DNA of 64,000 nucleotides. Origin: Frateuria flava (GTDB taxonomy: Bacteria; Pseudomonadota; Gammaproteobacteria; Xanthomonadales; Rhodanobacteraceae). A program made the translations under genes and the position numbers. Where the stretch lies: contig NZ_JAGJRS010000013.1 in NCBI RefSeq assembly GCF_017837635.1, positions 272,764 to 336,763 of the forward strand. The letters are read 5' to 3'. The notes below the pieces were generated by a model. That model was not told the DNA's origin and made no database searches. It was given only the letters and a program-made list of their open reading frames with translations. This document shows positions 37,051 to 48,393 of this stretch, one piece after another. Within the stretch, counting starts at the first letter, position 1, and each line of letters begins with the position of its first letter.

Positions 37051-38652
37051 ATGTCCCACAAGAGCATCACCTTCCACCACCCGGTGGCCTTCTGGGCCGG
37101 CTGCCTGTGCGTGATCGCCGGCGTGCTGGCGCACCTGCCGATGCTCGCGATGGCCGCGCCGATGCACTACCGGCTGGCCGGCATGCCGATGGACAACCTG
37201 ATGCTCACCGGCATGGCGCTGGTGCCGCTGGGCGTGCTGCTGTCGGGCTACGGGCTGATGCCGCGGCTGGCGCAGATGCGGCGCACGCTGCACGGGAACC
37301 TCGACCCGCTGCCGTTCCACGTCGCCGATCACGTGCCGCTCAATCGCGAGCACTGGAAGCTGGTGGGCGTGTTGACCCTGGCGCTGGCGGTGGACGTGAT
37401 GAAACCGGCCACGATCGGTTTCGTGATGCCGGGCATGTCGGCCGAGTACGGCATCAGCGGCGCCACCGCCGGCCTGCTGGCCCTGTCGGCGCTGATCGGC
37501 ACCACCGTCGGCTCGATCGTGTGGGGGCGCCTGGGCGACCTGTTCGGCCGGCGCGCCACGATCCTGCTCTCGGCGCTGATGTTCATGGGCACCTCGATCT
37601 GCGGCGCGATGCCTTCGTTCGGCTGGAACCTGGTGATGTGCTTCATGATGGGTGCCGCGGCCGGCGGCATGCTGCCGATCACCTTCACGCTGATGGCCGA
37701 GACCATTCCCACCGCGCACCGCGGCTGGCTGCTGGTGGCGCTGGGCGGCGTGGGCACCTCGGCCGGCTACCTGCTGGCTTCAGGTGCGGCGACGCTGTTC
37801 GAGCCGGCCTACAGCTGGCGGGCCTTGTGGCTGCTCAACCTGCCCACCGGCGCGCTGATCGTGCTGCTCAACCGCTACATCCCCGAGTCACCGCGGTTCC
37901 TCGCGCTGGCCGGACTGGAAGACCAGGCGCGCGCGGTGCTGCTCAAATTTTCCGGCGACCAGCCGCCGGTGCGCGGGAGCGCGCCACAGCCGGCGCAAAC
38001 CCACACGCACGCGGCCGAGCGGATCGGCATGCGCCAGCTGCTGCGCGGGCGGCATGCGGCGATCACCTGGGGCCTGATGGTCTGTGCGGTCGCCTGGGGA
38101 CTGGCCAACTTCGGCTTCCTGCTGTGGCTGCCGGCCAACTTGGTCAAACTGGGCATCGACGCGCAGGCGAGCGCCGCGTTGCTGGCACGGTCGGCGGTGC
38201 TGGCCTTGCCGGGCATCGCCATCGTGGTCGCCTGTTACCAGCGCTGGAGCAGCATCCGTACGCTGGTGCTGTTCATCGGGTTGACCGCGGCGTCACTGTT
38301 GTTGTTCTTCGCGATCGGGGCGGCGGGGTTGCGCTCGAACGCGCTGACCACGGCCGCCACGGTGGCGCTGCTGCTGAGCATCAGCGGGGTGATCGCGACG
38401 CTGATCCCCTATGCGGCGGAGATCTACCCCGTGCACCTGCGCAGCACCGGCTCGGGCCTGATCGCCGGGGGCTCGAAGCTGGGCGGCATTCTGGGCGCAC
38501 TGCTGGGCGTGCTCGGCTTGTTCGAGCATTTCATGCTGTCGGCGCTGCTGATCGCCTTGCCGATGGGGCTGGCAGCATGGCTGTTGATGCGCCGCGGTAT
38601 CGAGACGCGCGGGCATGGGCTGGAGGCGATCCAGCAGGTGTTGTCGGAGTAG
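37051..38652 (+). CDS. MFS transporter at the end of the thi operon
   Basis: 533 residues. Two N-terminal hydrophobic segments (~12-35 and ~48-72) precede a standard twelve-helix MFS core (from ~105): signature VWGRLGDLFGRRATILLSA, PTAHRGWLLVALGGVGTSAGYLL and YIPESPRFLALAG, and in the second half AEIYPVHLRSTGSGLIAGGSKLGGILG. It resembles the metabolite:H+ symporter (sugar/aromatic acid) branch. It starts 30 bases after thiD with no terminator between them, so it is probably under TPP control. That suggests uptake of thiamine or a precursor, but the substrate is inferred from position only. Confidence 0.82.
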   Translation: MSHKSITFHHPVAFWAGCLCVIAGVLAHLPMLAMAAPMHYRLAGMPMDNLMLTGMALVPLGVLLSGYGLMPRLAQMRRTLHGNLDPLPFHVADHVPLNREHWKLVGVLTLALAVDVMKPATIGFVMPGMSAEYGISGATAGLLALSALIGTTVGSIVWGRLGDLFGRRATILLSALMFMGTSICGAMPSFGWNLVMCFMMGAAAGGMLPITFTLMAETIPTAHRGWLLVALGGVGTSAGYLLASGAATLFEPAYSWRALWLLNLPTGALIVLLNRYIPESPRFLALAGLEDQARAVLLKFSGDQPPVRGSAPQPAQTHTHAAERIGMRQLLRGRHAAITWGLMVCAVAWGLANFGFLLWLPANLVKLGIDAQASAALLARSAVLALPGIAIVVACYQRWSSIRTLVLFIGLTAASLLLFFAIGAAGLRSNALTTAATVALLLSISGVIATLIPYAAEIYPVHLRSTGSGLIAGGSKLGGILGALLGVLGLFEHFMLSALLIALPMGLAAWLLMRRGIETRGHGLEAIQQVLSE

Positions 38653-38783
38653 TCGATTGGGTCAGGCGCGGGCCTTTCGCGACCGGGCTCGGCAGCCGCG
38701 GGCTTCCGCGAGTGACTGCGAAGAGGGGCGCGGGAACGGCCGCCAGGGCAAGCCAACGCAGGAGCCTCCCCGCGAGCCCGTCC

Positions 38784-38829
38784 CCTCACCCCAACCCTCT
38801 CCCCGGCGGGGAGAGGGAGCAGAGCGCGG
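38784..38829. repeat. Palindromic repeat, family D (CCCTCTCCCC-GGCGGGGAGAGGG)
   Basis: CCTCACCCCAACCCTCTCCCC followed by GGCGGGGAGAGGGAGC forms a 10-bp GC hairpin between the MFS gene and convergent aceE. The same element is found at 61211-61340 and, in frame, within the lpdA linker. Nothing else is seen in 38653-38922. Confidence 0.8.
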
Positions 38830-38922
38830 CGTACACATACCAACCCGCGCGACTCGTGCCGCCTCCCGGGCGTCCGCGCTAAAGCGGCCGCAGGGGAGAG
38901 GGCAACGGGGGCTTCGAGGCAA

Positions 38923-41646
38923 TCAGACCGTCAGCGGGTTCGGCTTCTCGGGGTCGAGCTTGTACTCCTTGATCGCGCGCGCCACGTCCTTGGCGTTGAC
39001 CAGGCCGTCCTTCGCCAGCGCGGCGAGTGCGGCGTGGGCGATCCAGTAGCGGTCGACCTCGAAGAACTCGCGCAGGTGCGCACGGGTGTCCGAACGGCCG
39101 TAGCCGTCGGTGCCCAGCACGGTGTAGCGCATCCCGTCGGGCATGAAGGCACGGATCTGGTCGGCGTATTCGCGCACGTAGTCGGTCGCCGCCACCGCGG
39201 GGCCGGAGCGCCCCTGCAGCAGTTGCGTGACGTACGGCAGGCGCTGCTCGGCTTCCGGATGCAGGCGGTTCCAGCGCTCGGCATCGAAGCCGTCGCGGCG
39301 CAGCTCGCTGAAGCTCGGGCAGGACCAGATGTCGGCCTTGACCCCGAAATCCTTCTCCAGCAGCTCGGCCGCCGCGATCACCTCGCGCAGGATCGTTCCC
39401 GAACCGAGCAACTGCACGCACGGCGCCTTGCCCTTGCCCTTGCCTTTACCCGAATCCCGAATCCCGACGCCCGAATCGCGGAACAGATACATCCCCTTGA
39501 TGACGCCCTCCTCGCAACCCTTGGGCATGTCCGGGTGCTCGTAGTTCTCGTTCATCACGGTGACGTAGTAGTACACGTCCTCCTGCTCCTGCAGCATGCG
39601 GCGGGTGCCGTCCTGCAGGATCACCGCGACCTCGTAGGAGAAGGTCGGGTCGTACGCCTTGACGTTGGGGATCACGCCGGCCATCAGGTGCGACTGGCCG
39701 TCCTCGTGCTGCAGGCCTTCGCCGTTCAGCGTGGTGCGCCCGGAGGTGCCGCCGACCAGGAAGCCGCGCGCGCGCATGTCACCGGCGGCCCAGGCCAGAT
39801 CGCCGATGCGCTGGAAGCCGAACATCGAGTAATAGATGAAGAACGGCAGCATCGGCTGGTTGCTGATCGAGTAGCTGCTGGCCGCGGCCATCCACGAGGC
39901 CATGCCGCCGGCCTCGCTGATGCCCTGCTGCAGCACCTGGCCCTTCTGGTCCTCGCGGTAGTACAGCAGCTGGTCGGCGTCCTGCGGGCGGTACTTCTGG
40001 CCGAACGGCGCATAGATGCCGATCTGCCGGAACATGCCCTCCATGCCGAAGGTGCGCGCCTCGTCGGCGACGATCGGCACCACGCGCGGGCCGATCGCCT
40101 TGTCGCGCAGCAACAGGTTCATGCCGCGCACCAGCGCCATGGTGGTGGAGATCTCGCGATCGCCGGTGCCCTTGGTGATCTGTTCGAACGCCGGCAGTTC
40201 CGGCGCCTTCAGCGCCACGTCGGTCTTGCGCCGGCGCTGCGGCAGGAACCCGCCCAGCGCACGACGGCGCTCGAGCATGTACTCCACTTCCGGCGAGTCC
40301 TTGCCCGGGTGGTAGTACGGCACCTCGTCCAGCTTGTCGTCCGGCACCGGCACGTTGAAGCGGTCGCGGAAGGCGCGGATCGAGTCGGTGTCGAGCTTCT
40401 TCTGCTGGTGGGTCGGGTTCTGCGACTCGCCCGAGCCCAGGCCCATGCCGTAGCCCTTGACCGTCTTGGCCAGGATCACCGTGGGCATGCCCTTGGTGTT
40501 CACCGCCGCGTGGTAGGCGGCGTAGACCTTGTGCGGATCGTGGCCGCCGCGGTTGAGGCGCCAGATGTCGTCGTCGGACAGGTTGGCGACCATCTCGCGG
40601 GTCTGCGGGTACTTGCCGAAGAAATGCTCGCGCGTGTAGGCGCCGCCGAAGGCCTTGCAGGCCTGGTACTCGCCGTCGAGCGTTTCCATCATCAGCTTGC
40701 GCAGCACGCCGTCGTTGTCGCGCGCCAGGAGCGGATCCCAGTAGGAGCCCCAGATCACCTTGATCGCGTTCCAGCCGGCGCCACGGAAGACGCCCTCCAG
40801 TTCCTGGATGATCTTGCCGTTGCCGCGCACCGGGCCGTCCAGGCGCTGCAGGTTGCAGTTGATCACGAACACCAGGTTGTCCAGCCCTTCCCGGCCGGCC
40901 AGCGAGATCGCGCCGAGCGACTCGGGCTCGTCGCACTCGCCGTCACCCATGAAGCACCAGATCTTGCGGTCGGTCTTGGGCATCAGACCGCGGTGTTCGA
41001 GGTACTTCCAGAACTGCGCCTGGTAGATCGCCTGGATGGGACCTAAGCCCATCGACACCGTCGGCACCTGCCAGTAGTCCGGCATCAGCCACGGATGCGG
41101 GTAGGACGACAGCGCGCGGCCCTTGCCGACCACCTCCATGCGGAACAGGTCGAGCTGGTCCTCGGCCAGGCGCCCTTCGAGGAACGAGCGCGCGTAGATG
41201 CCCGGGCTGGAATGGCCCTGGTGGAACACCAGGTCGCCCGGGTGCTCGGCGCTGGGGGCGCGCCAGAAGTGGTTGAAGCCCACGTCGTAGAGCGTGGCAG
41301 ATGAGGCGAAGCTGGCGATGTGGCCGCCGAGCTCGCCGGGTTTGCGGTTGGCACGCACCACCATCGCCATCGCGTTCCAGCGGATCAGCGAGCGGATACG
41401 CCATTCCATCGCCGCGTCGCCCGGGCTCTTGGCCTCCTGGCTGGGCGCGACGGTGTTGACGTACTCGGTGGTCGGGTCGAACGGCAGGTAGCCGCCGGAG
41501 CGTCGCGTGGAATCGACCATGCGCTCGAGCAGGTAATGCGCGCGCTCGGTGCCGTCGTGCTGGATGACCGCGTTGAGCGAGTCGACCCACTCGCGGGTTT
41601 CGGTGGGGTCGATATCCTGGTTCAGGATGTCATCGAACTGATCCAT
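38923..41646 (-). CDS. aceE: Pyruvate dehydrogenase E1, homodimeric type
   Basis: Decarboxylates pyruvate with ThDP and acetylates AceF. 907 residues. Marks: RIRSLIRWNAMAMVVRAN, HISSFAS-like HIASFASSATLYDVGFNHFW, SSPGIYARSFLEGRL, and the ThDP motif GDGECDEPES...NCNLQRLDGPVRGNGKI near 250-290. Then VKGYGMG, ISEAGGMASWMAA, GFQRIGD, and C-terminal LGTDGYGRSDTR. ATG 41646 has GGAGA upstream. A short insertion RDSGVGIRDSGKGKGKGK near 720-738, absent from the usual alignment, is encoded by repeat-like DNA (separate entry). E2 and E3 genes are ~32 kb away; maeB lies upstream on the same strand. Confidence 0.97.
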   Translation of the reverse strand: MDQFDDILNQDIDPTETREWVDSLNAVIQHDGTERAHYLLERMVDSTRRSGGYLPFDPTTEYVNTVAPSQEAKSPGDAAMEWRIRSLIRWNAMAMVVRANRKPGELGGHIASFASSATLYDVGFNHFWRAPSAEHPGDLVFHQGHSSPGIYARSFLEGRLAEDQLDLFRMEVVGKGRALSSYPHPWLMPDYWQVPTVSMGLGPIQAIYQAQFWKYLEHRGLMPKTDRKIWCFMGDGECDEPESLGAISLAGREGLDNLVFVINCNLQRLDGPVRGNGKIIQELEGVFRGAGWNAIKVIWGSYWDPLLARDNDGVLRKLMMETLDGEYQACKAFGGAYTREHFFGKYPQTREMVANLSDDDIWRLNRGGHDPHKVYAAYHAAVNTKGMPTVILAKTVKGYGMGLGSGESQNPTHQQKKLDTDSIRAFRDRFNVPVPDDKLDEVPYYHPGKDSPEVEYMLERRRALGGFLPQRRRKTDVALKAPELPAFEQITKGTGDREISTTMALVRGMNLLLRDKAIGPRVVPIVADEARTFGMEGMFRQIGIYAPFGQKYRPQDADQLLYYREDQKGQVLQQGISEAGGMASWMAAASSYSISNQPMLPFFIYYSMFGFQRIGDLAWAAGDMRARGFLVGGTSGRTTLNGEGLQHEDGQSHLMAGVIPNVKAYDPTFSYEVAVILQDGTRRMLQEQEDVYYYVTVMNENYEHPDMPKGCEEGVIKGMYLFRDSGVGIRDSGKGKGKGKAPCVQLLGSGTILREVIAAAELLEKDFGVKADIWSCPSFSELRRDGFDAERWNRLHPEAEQRLPYVTQLLQGRSGPAVAATDYVREYADQIRAFMPDGMRYTVLGTDGYGRSDTRAHLREFFEVDRYWIAHAALAALAKDGLVNAKDVARAIKEYKLDPEKPNPLTV
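39428..39483. repeat. Simple/palindrome-like repeat in the aceE reading frame
   Basis: CCGAATCCCGAATCCCGACGCCCGAATC on the + strand, a run of degenerate CCCGAATC units, is followed on the left by TTGCCC/TTGCCT units. They encode the RDSGVGIRDSG and (KG)4K stretch of AceE. Runs of GGGATTCGGGATTCGG type are familiar between genes of xanthomonads, so this appears to be another intergenic repeat captured in frame. Confidence 0.6.
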
Positions 41647-41868
41647 GAAGCTTCTCCGCGGCGCCGGGCGCCTGATGTATTCGACGTGGGGAGCCCCCGA
41701 TTCTAGCTTTCGGGGTGCGGTGCCGCCATATGAGGCCCGCGGCAGCGCCCGGACCACCGTCCGCGGGTATGCCGCGGCGCACATGGCGGGCGCGGACGGT
41801 GGATCGGCCGCGTTCTTCGCTGCTGCCGGGCAACGCGGGCGGGGCGTGGTGCACCCCCGGTGCAGCGC

Positions 41869-44181
<2,313 letters not shown>

Positions 44182-44258
44182 GGGTGGCGGCTTTTCTGCG
44201 AGGGGAAGCGGTCTTACATGGTAGCAGGCGCACCCGTCGGTCAGGCCCCACGCCGGGC

Positions 44259-44375
44259 TCAGCCGGCCAGGTGGATCGCCTCCAACCCAGCGGCCAGGCC
44301 GGTCAGGAAGAAGGCCAGCGCGGCAAGCGCCAGCTGTCGGCGAGTGAGTAGCAGGCGGTGCGAAAACAGGCGCAT
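44259..44375 (-). CDS. Very small membrane protein (tentative)
   Basis: 38 residues: MRLFSHRLLLTRRQ followed by one hydrophobic segment LALAALAFFLTGLAAGLEA. AAGGGA is present nine bases before the ATG. It may be a single-span small protein or leader; conservation is unknown. It lies between the divergently placed maeB promoter region and the repeat near 44500. Confidence 0.35.
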   Translation of the reverse strand: MRLFSHRLLLTRRQLALAALAFFLTGLAAGLEAIHLAG

Positions 44376-44485
44376 GACGAGTCCCTTCGGCGGATCAGGC
44401 GATAACGATACCGGTTTGCAACGTGTGTTGCCGATGTCCTTTCGCGGCCGCAAAGGCGATCTTTCGCAAGTGCGCCGCAACGCTC

Positions 44486-44543
44486 TGGGTGGGCTTCAGC
44501 CCACCGCCAGCTAGCGAGAACGGTGGGCTGAAGCCCACCCTAC
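44486..44543. repeat. Palindromic repeat, family C
   Basis: GGGTGGGCTTCAGCCCACCG and CGGTGGGCTGAAGCCCACCC are each near-palindromic and together form a perfect longer inverted repeat across CCAGCTAGCGAGAA. It is the cleanest member of family C in the window and lies just past the stop of the QEGLA-motif gene. Confidence 0.85.
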
Positions 44544-44558
44544 GCCTGCCGATGGCCG

Positions 44559-45830
44559 TCAGAGCTGCAGGTTCAGCTCGTCGGCCTGCACCTGCCCCAT
44601 GTGGATGCCGTTGACGAACAACGAGAACGCGAGCTTGCCGGCCAGGCCATGCACGCGCTGCATCCACGGCGGCAGCCAGCGCGGCGGCAGCAGGGTGCCG
44701 GCCTCGAAGTGCGGCTGCAGGGTGATCACGTCGTGCAGGGCCAGCTTGCCGGCGAACAGGTAGCGCAACAGGTCCATGCGCTGCTGCTTGAACGCCCAGC
44801 GGAAGAAGGTGTGCACGGTGAGCAGGCCGGAGAGGTACACGTTGTCCTTGGCGAACGCCGCGCCGCCGGTCAGCGGCACGCCGCGGAACACCCGCTGTGC
44901 GGAGTGGAAGCTGTCGGCCGCGCCCTGCCCGCAGTGGCGGAAGTACTTGTAGACCTCGACGAAGTCGGCGCCGTTGAGCGCCATGTCGATCGCCAGGATG
45001 CGCAGGCTTATGCGCTTCAGGCGCGCGATGTCGATGGCGCCGGAGATCAGTTCGGCGAACACCGCCAGGCCCTCCTGGGTAGCGGTCACGCGCGGCGAGG
45101 TCCGCGCCAGCGAGCCCAGCAGCGGCTGCTCACGCCCGTTGAGCGCGGTGAGCGAATGCACGAACGCCTCGTGCGCCAGCAACTGGTGGCGGTCGTACTC
45201 GCTGAAGTGCGCGCCGCCGCGCAGGCGGATGCGGGTGGCGCCGGCGGCGGCCTTGGCAGTGAGCTCGGGATCGACCTCGATGACGATGCGCCCGGGGCCG
45301 AAGAATTCGTCCAGCACGCGGCTCAGGTCCGCGCGCAGTTCCTCCGCGGAAAGATCCATGCTCACCGTGTCGGCGAGCAGGTCGGCACCCAGCTCGTCGG
45401 AGAGCTCGACGAAGTAGCGCGCCGCGTCCAGGTTGCTCTTGTCGCTGCCGGGAATCGCATCGCCGGGTCGCCCGTACAGGGCGATCGACGGTGCGGTGAC
45501 GCCGGCGCTGCCCACCGCTTCGAGCATCTCGGCGGCAACCCGCCAGGAGGTGGCCGTGCGGCAGAGAAATTCGCCGATCGGGTCGCCGACCAGCAGCACC
45601 TCGGCCTCGCGTTCGATCGCCGCCAGCTCGGCGCGCACTGCCGCCAGGTCCGGGCGCAGGTAGTCCACCTGCGGCAGCGCGAAGTCGCCCTTGTCGTAGG
45701 CCTCGATCATGCGCCGCTCCAGCGAGGCCGGCCAGCTCACCGTGGGCAGGATGTTGATCGTGCGCGTGGCGACCAGCAGGCGCTGGTCGAGCGCGGCGTA
45801 AAGCCGGTGGGTGGAGGCGTCGATGTTCAT
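44559..45830 (-). CDS. QEGLA-motif protein (DUF1704, tyrosine/MATCAP-like metallopeptidase family)
   Basis: About 423 residues. The signature TQEGLAVFAE is near 251, and LLAHEAFVHS near 218 gives a HExxxH pair: with the QEG Glu these form the metallopeptidase site of the DUF1704 family, annotated 'flavohemoglobin expression-modulating QEGLA motif protein'. No signal peptide. ATG 45830 is used; a GTG six codons upstream is also possible. It lies 57 bases downstream of rsgA, same strand, probably one transcript. The substrate is unknown in bacteria. Confidence 0.85.
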   Translation of the reverse strand: MNIDASTHRLYAALDQRLLVATRTINILPTVSWPASLERRMIEAYDKGDFALPQVDYLRPDLAAVRAELAAIEREAEVLLVGDPIGEFLCRTATSWRVAAEMLEAVGSAGVTAPSIALYGRPGDAIPGSDKSNLDAARYFVELSDELGADLLADTVSMDLSAEELRADLSRVLDEFFGPGRIVIEVDPELTAKAAAGATRIRLRGGAHFSEYDRHQLLAHEAFVHSLTALNGREQPLLGSLARTSPRVTATQEGLAVFAELISGAIDIARLKRISLRILAIDMALNGADFVEVYKYFRHCGQGAADSFHSAQRVFRGVPLTGGAAFAKDNVYLSGLLTVHTFFRWAFKQQRMDLLRYLFAGKLALHDVITLQPHFEAGTLLPPRWLPPWMQRVHGLAGKLAFSLFVNGIHMGQVQADELNLQL

Positions 45831-45887
45831 CGCGACACCGGCGGGCACGCGGCGCCCGGACTCGCACAGGTGCCGCGCATGCCGCGC

Positions 45888-46940
45888 CTACTCCCGCTCG
45901 CGCCGGCCGCGCTGCCCGTGCGGGCGGTCCGCCGGACGACCGCCGCGCTGGCGGCGCAGGCGCGCTTCCAGCGTGGCCGCCTGCTCTTCGCGCTCGTCGC
46001 GCAGCTTGAGGTAGTTGCGCCAGCGCTCGGCGGTCAGCTCGCCTGAATCCAGCGCCGCCTGTACCGCGCAGCCCGGTTCGCTGCCGTGCCCGCAGTCGGC
46101 GAAGCGGCAGGTTTCGGCCAGCGTCTCGATGTCGGCGAACAGGTCGAGATTTTCCTCGCCGGTCAGCTTGAGCTCGCGCATGCCCGGCGTGTCGATCAGG
46201 CAGCCGCCCGAGGGCAGCATCAGCAGCGCGCGATGGGTGGTGGTGTGGCGGCCGCGGCTGTCGTGCGCGCGCACCTCGCCGGTGGCCATGCGCTCGGTGC
46301 CCAGCAGCGTGTTGGTCAGGGTGGACTTGCCGGCCCCCGACGAACCGACCAGCACCGCGCTGTCGCCGGGGCCGAGGTAGCGCGCGAGCAGCGCGGCGCT
46401 GGCCGGATCCTTGCCGTTGATGGCGTGGATCGGGGTGGTGTCCGGCAGGCGCTGGCGCAGCGCGCCCAGGCGTGCGCCGCCATCGGCGTGGAGATCGAGC
46501 TTGCTCAGCAGCACCACCGGCTGTGCGTTGGAATCCTCGATCAGCGACAGATAGCGCTCGATGCGCGCCGGGTTGAAGTCGTTGTCCAGCCCGGTCAACA
46601 CCAGCACGTAGTCGATGTTGGTGGCGATGATCTGCCGTTCATAGCGCTCGCCCGCGGCGGCGCGCGAGAGCACGCTGCGCCGCGGCAGCACGGTGAGGAT
46701 GTGCGGCGGGCGGCCCTCCTCCACTTCGACGAAGTCGCCGACCGCCGGCCGGTCGGCCGGATCGAGCGTGCGCTTGAGGAAATGCCCGGCCGGCTGCGCG
46801 CCGGACAGTGCCACGCCGTCATGCAGTTCGTAGCCGGCGCGATGCTGCGCCACCACGCGCGCGATGCGGCGTCCGCCGGGCGGCAGGTCACCGCGCCAAC
46901 CGATGTGGCGCAGGCGTTCGAGGGTCGCGGCATCGCTCAT
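45888..46940 (-). CDS. rsgA: Ribosome small-subunit-dependent GTPase A
   Basis: 350 residues. A late 30S assembly GTPase. OB-fold N-terminus (GVALSGAQPAGHFLKRTLDPADRPAVGDFVEVE), then a circularly permuted GTPase: LLSKLD (G4), VLVGSSGAGKSTLTNTLLG (G1), DTPGMRE (G3). Zinc site CRFADCGHGSEPGCAV near 285-300, then a very basic Arg/Gly-rich tail ending in RGRRERE that may contact RNA. ATG 46940; divergent from the aminotransferase gene. Confidence 0.95.
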   Translation of the reverse strand: MSDAATLERLRHIGWRGDLPPGGRRIARVVAQHRAGYELHDGVALSGAQPAGHFLKRTLDPADRPAVGDFVEVEEGRPPHILTVLPRRSVLSRAAAGERYERQIIATNIDYVLVLTGLDNDFNPARIERYLSLIEDSNAQPVVLLSKLDLHADGGARLGALRQRLPDTTPIHAINGKDPASAALLARYLGPGDSAVLVGSSGAGKSTLTNTLLGTERMATGEVRAHDSRGRHTTTHRALLMLPSGGCLIDTPGMRELKLTGEENLDLFADIETLAETCRFADCGHGSEPGCAVQAALDSGELTAERWRNYLKLRDEREEQAATLEARLRRQRGGRPADRPHGQRGRRERE

Positions 46941-47042
46941 AGGTGCCCGATTATGCCTTGCCGCGGCGGCGTTCGCCGTCTGCCCCGCGGGCACCCTGCG
47001 CTGCTAGCATCGGCGGCTTTACAAGGCCCCGCAGAGGACCCC

Positions 47043-48302
47043 GTGCAGGCTTCACCCCCTTCCGCGCCGATCACCCCCAGCCCCCACCTTGCCGACGTGC
47101 GTTACGAGATCCGCGGCGCGCTCACCCGCCGCGCCCGCGAGCTGGAGTCGGCCGGCCGCGCCATCGTCAAGCTCAACATCGGCAATCCGGCCCGCTACGG
47201 CTTCGAGACGCCCGCGCACCTGCGCCAGGCGGTCGCCGCGCACCTGGCCGACAGCGAAGGCTACGGCCACGAGCAGGGCCTGGACGAGGCGCGCGAGGCG
47301 ATCGCCGCGCAGCAACGCGCGCGCGGCGCACAGGGCGTGGCGGTGGAGCGCATCTTCGTCGGCAACGGTGTCAGCGAGTTGATCGACCTGTCGCTGCGCG
47401 CACTGCTGCAGCCCGGCGACGAGGTGCTGCTGCCCAGTCCGGACTATCCGCTGTGGAGCGCCGCCACCATCCTCAACGGCGGGCGCCCGCGCTACTACCG
47501 CTGCCTGGCGCAGAACGCACACCTGCCCGATCCGGACGAACTGGAAGCGCTCATCACCCCGCGCACCCGCGCGCTGGTGCTGATCAACCCCAACAATCCG
47601 ACCGGCGCGGTGTACCCCCGCGCGCTGCTGGAACGGCTGGTGGCGATCGCGCAGCGGCATGACCTGCTGCTGTTCGCCGACGAGATCTACGACGAGATCC
47701 TCTACGACGAGGCGCCGCTCCAGCCGCTGGCCGAGGTCGCCGGCGCGCACCCGTGCCTGAGCTTCGGCGGCCTGTCGAAGGTGTACCGCGCCTGCGGTTA
47801 CCGCGTGGGCTGGCTGAGCCTGTCCGGCGATCCGGCGCGCACCGGCACCTACCGTGATGCGCTGCAGTTGCTGGCGGCGTTGCGGCTGTGCGCCAACATG
47901 CCGGCGCAGTGGGCGGTCGAGCCGGCGCTGAACGGGCGTGCCACCATCGCCGCGCTCACCGCGCCGGGCGGGCGCCTGCACGAGGCCCGCCGCGCCGTGA
48001 TGGACGGCGTGGCGGCGAGCGGCTTTCTCGACCTGGCCGCCCCCGCGGGCGCGCTATATGCGTTCCCGCACGTGCGCGCCGAACAGCTGCCGCGTTTCGA
48101 CGACAACACGTTTGCCCTGCGCCTGCTGGAAGAGGAAGCGGTGCTGGTCGTGCCCGGCTCGAGTTTCAACATACCGGCGAGCCGGCATTTCCGCCTGACC
48201 CTGCTGCCGCCGCCGGTGGAACTGGCGGACGTGTTCGTGCGGATCGAACGGGTGCTGTCGCGGATGGCGCAGGAGCAGGCGCACGAGCCGGCCGTCGCCT
48301 GA
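47043..48302 (+). CDS. alaA: PLP-dependent aminotransferase, AlaA-like
   Basis: 419 residues, fold type I class I/II aminotransferase. IVKLNIGNPARYGFETP, YGHEQGLDEAREAIA, VGNGVSELIDLSLRALL, PSPDYPLWSAA, LINPNNPTGAVY, FADEIYDEILYD, and the Schiff-base Lys in SFGGLSKVYRACGYRVGW. These resemble E. coli AlaA (YfbQ), which makes alanine from pyruvate and glutamate. The start is GTG 47043, after CAGAGGA. The alanine specificity is inferred from family resemblance. Confidence 0.88.
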   Translation: MQASPPSAPITPSPHLADVRYEIRGALTRRARELESAGRAIVKLNIGNPARYGFETPAHLRQAVAAHLADSEGYGHEQGLDEAREAIAAQQRARGAQGVAVERIFVGNGVSELIDLSLRALLQPGDEVLLPSPDYPLWSAATILNGGRPRYYRCLAQNAHLPDPDELEALITPRTRALVLINPNNPTGAVYPRALLERLVAIAQRHDLLLFADEIYDEILYDEAPLQPLAEVAGAHPCLSFGGLSKVYRACGYRVGWLSLSGDPARTGTYRDALQLLAALRLCANMPAQWAVEPALNGRATIAALTAPGGRLHEARRAVMDGVAASGFLDLAAPAGALYAFPHVRAEQLPRFDDNTFALRLLEEEAVLVVPGSSFNIPASRHFRLTLLPPPVELADVFVRIERVLSRMAQEQAHEPAVA

Positions 48303-48393
48303 GGCCCCCGTGCGGCGGGGACAGGGGTCACGCACCTCCTACCAAGAGTGGCGGGCTACGCTTGACCATACGCACGCCGAAGGACGTACCGCC

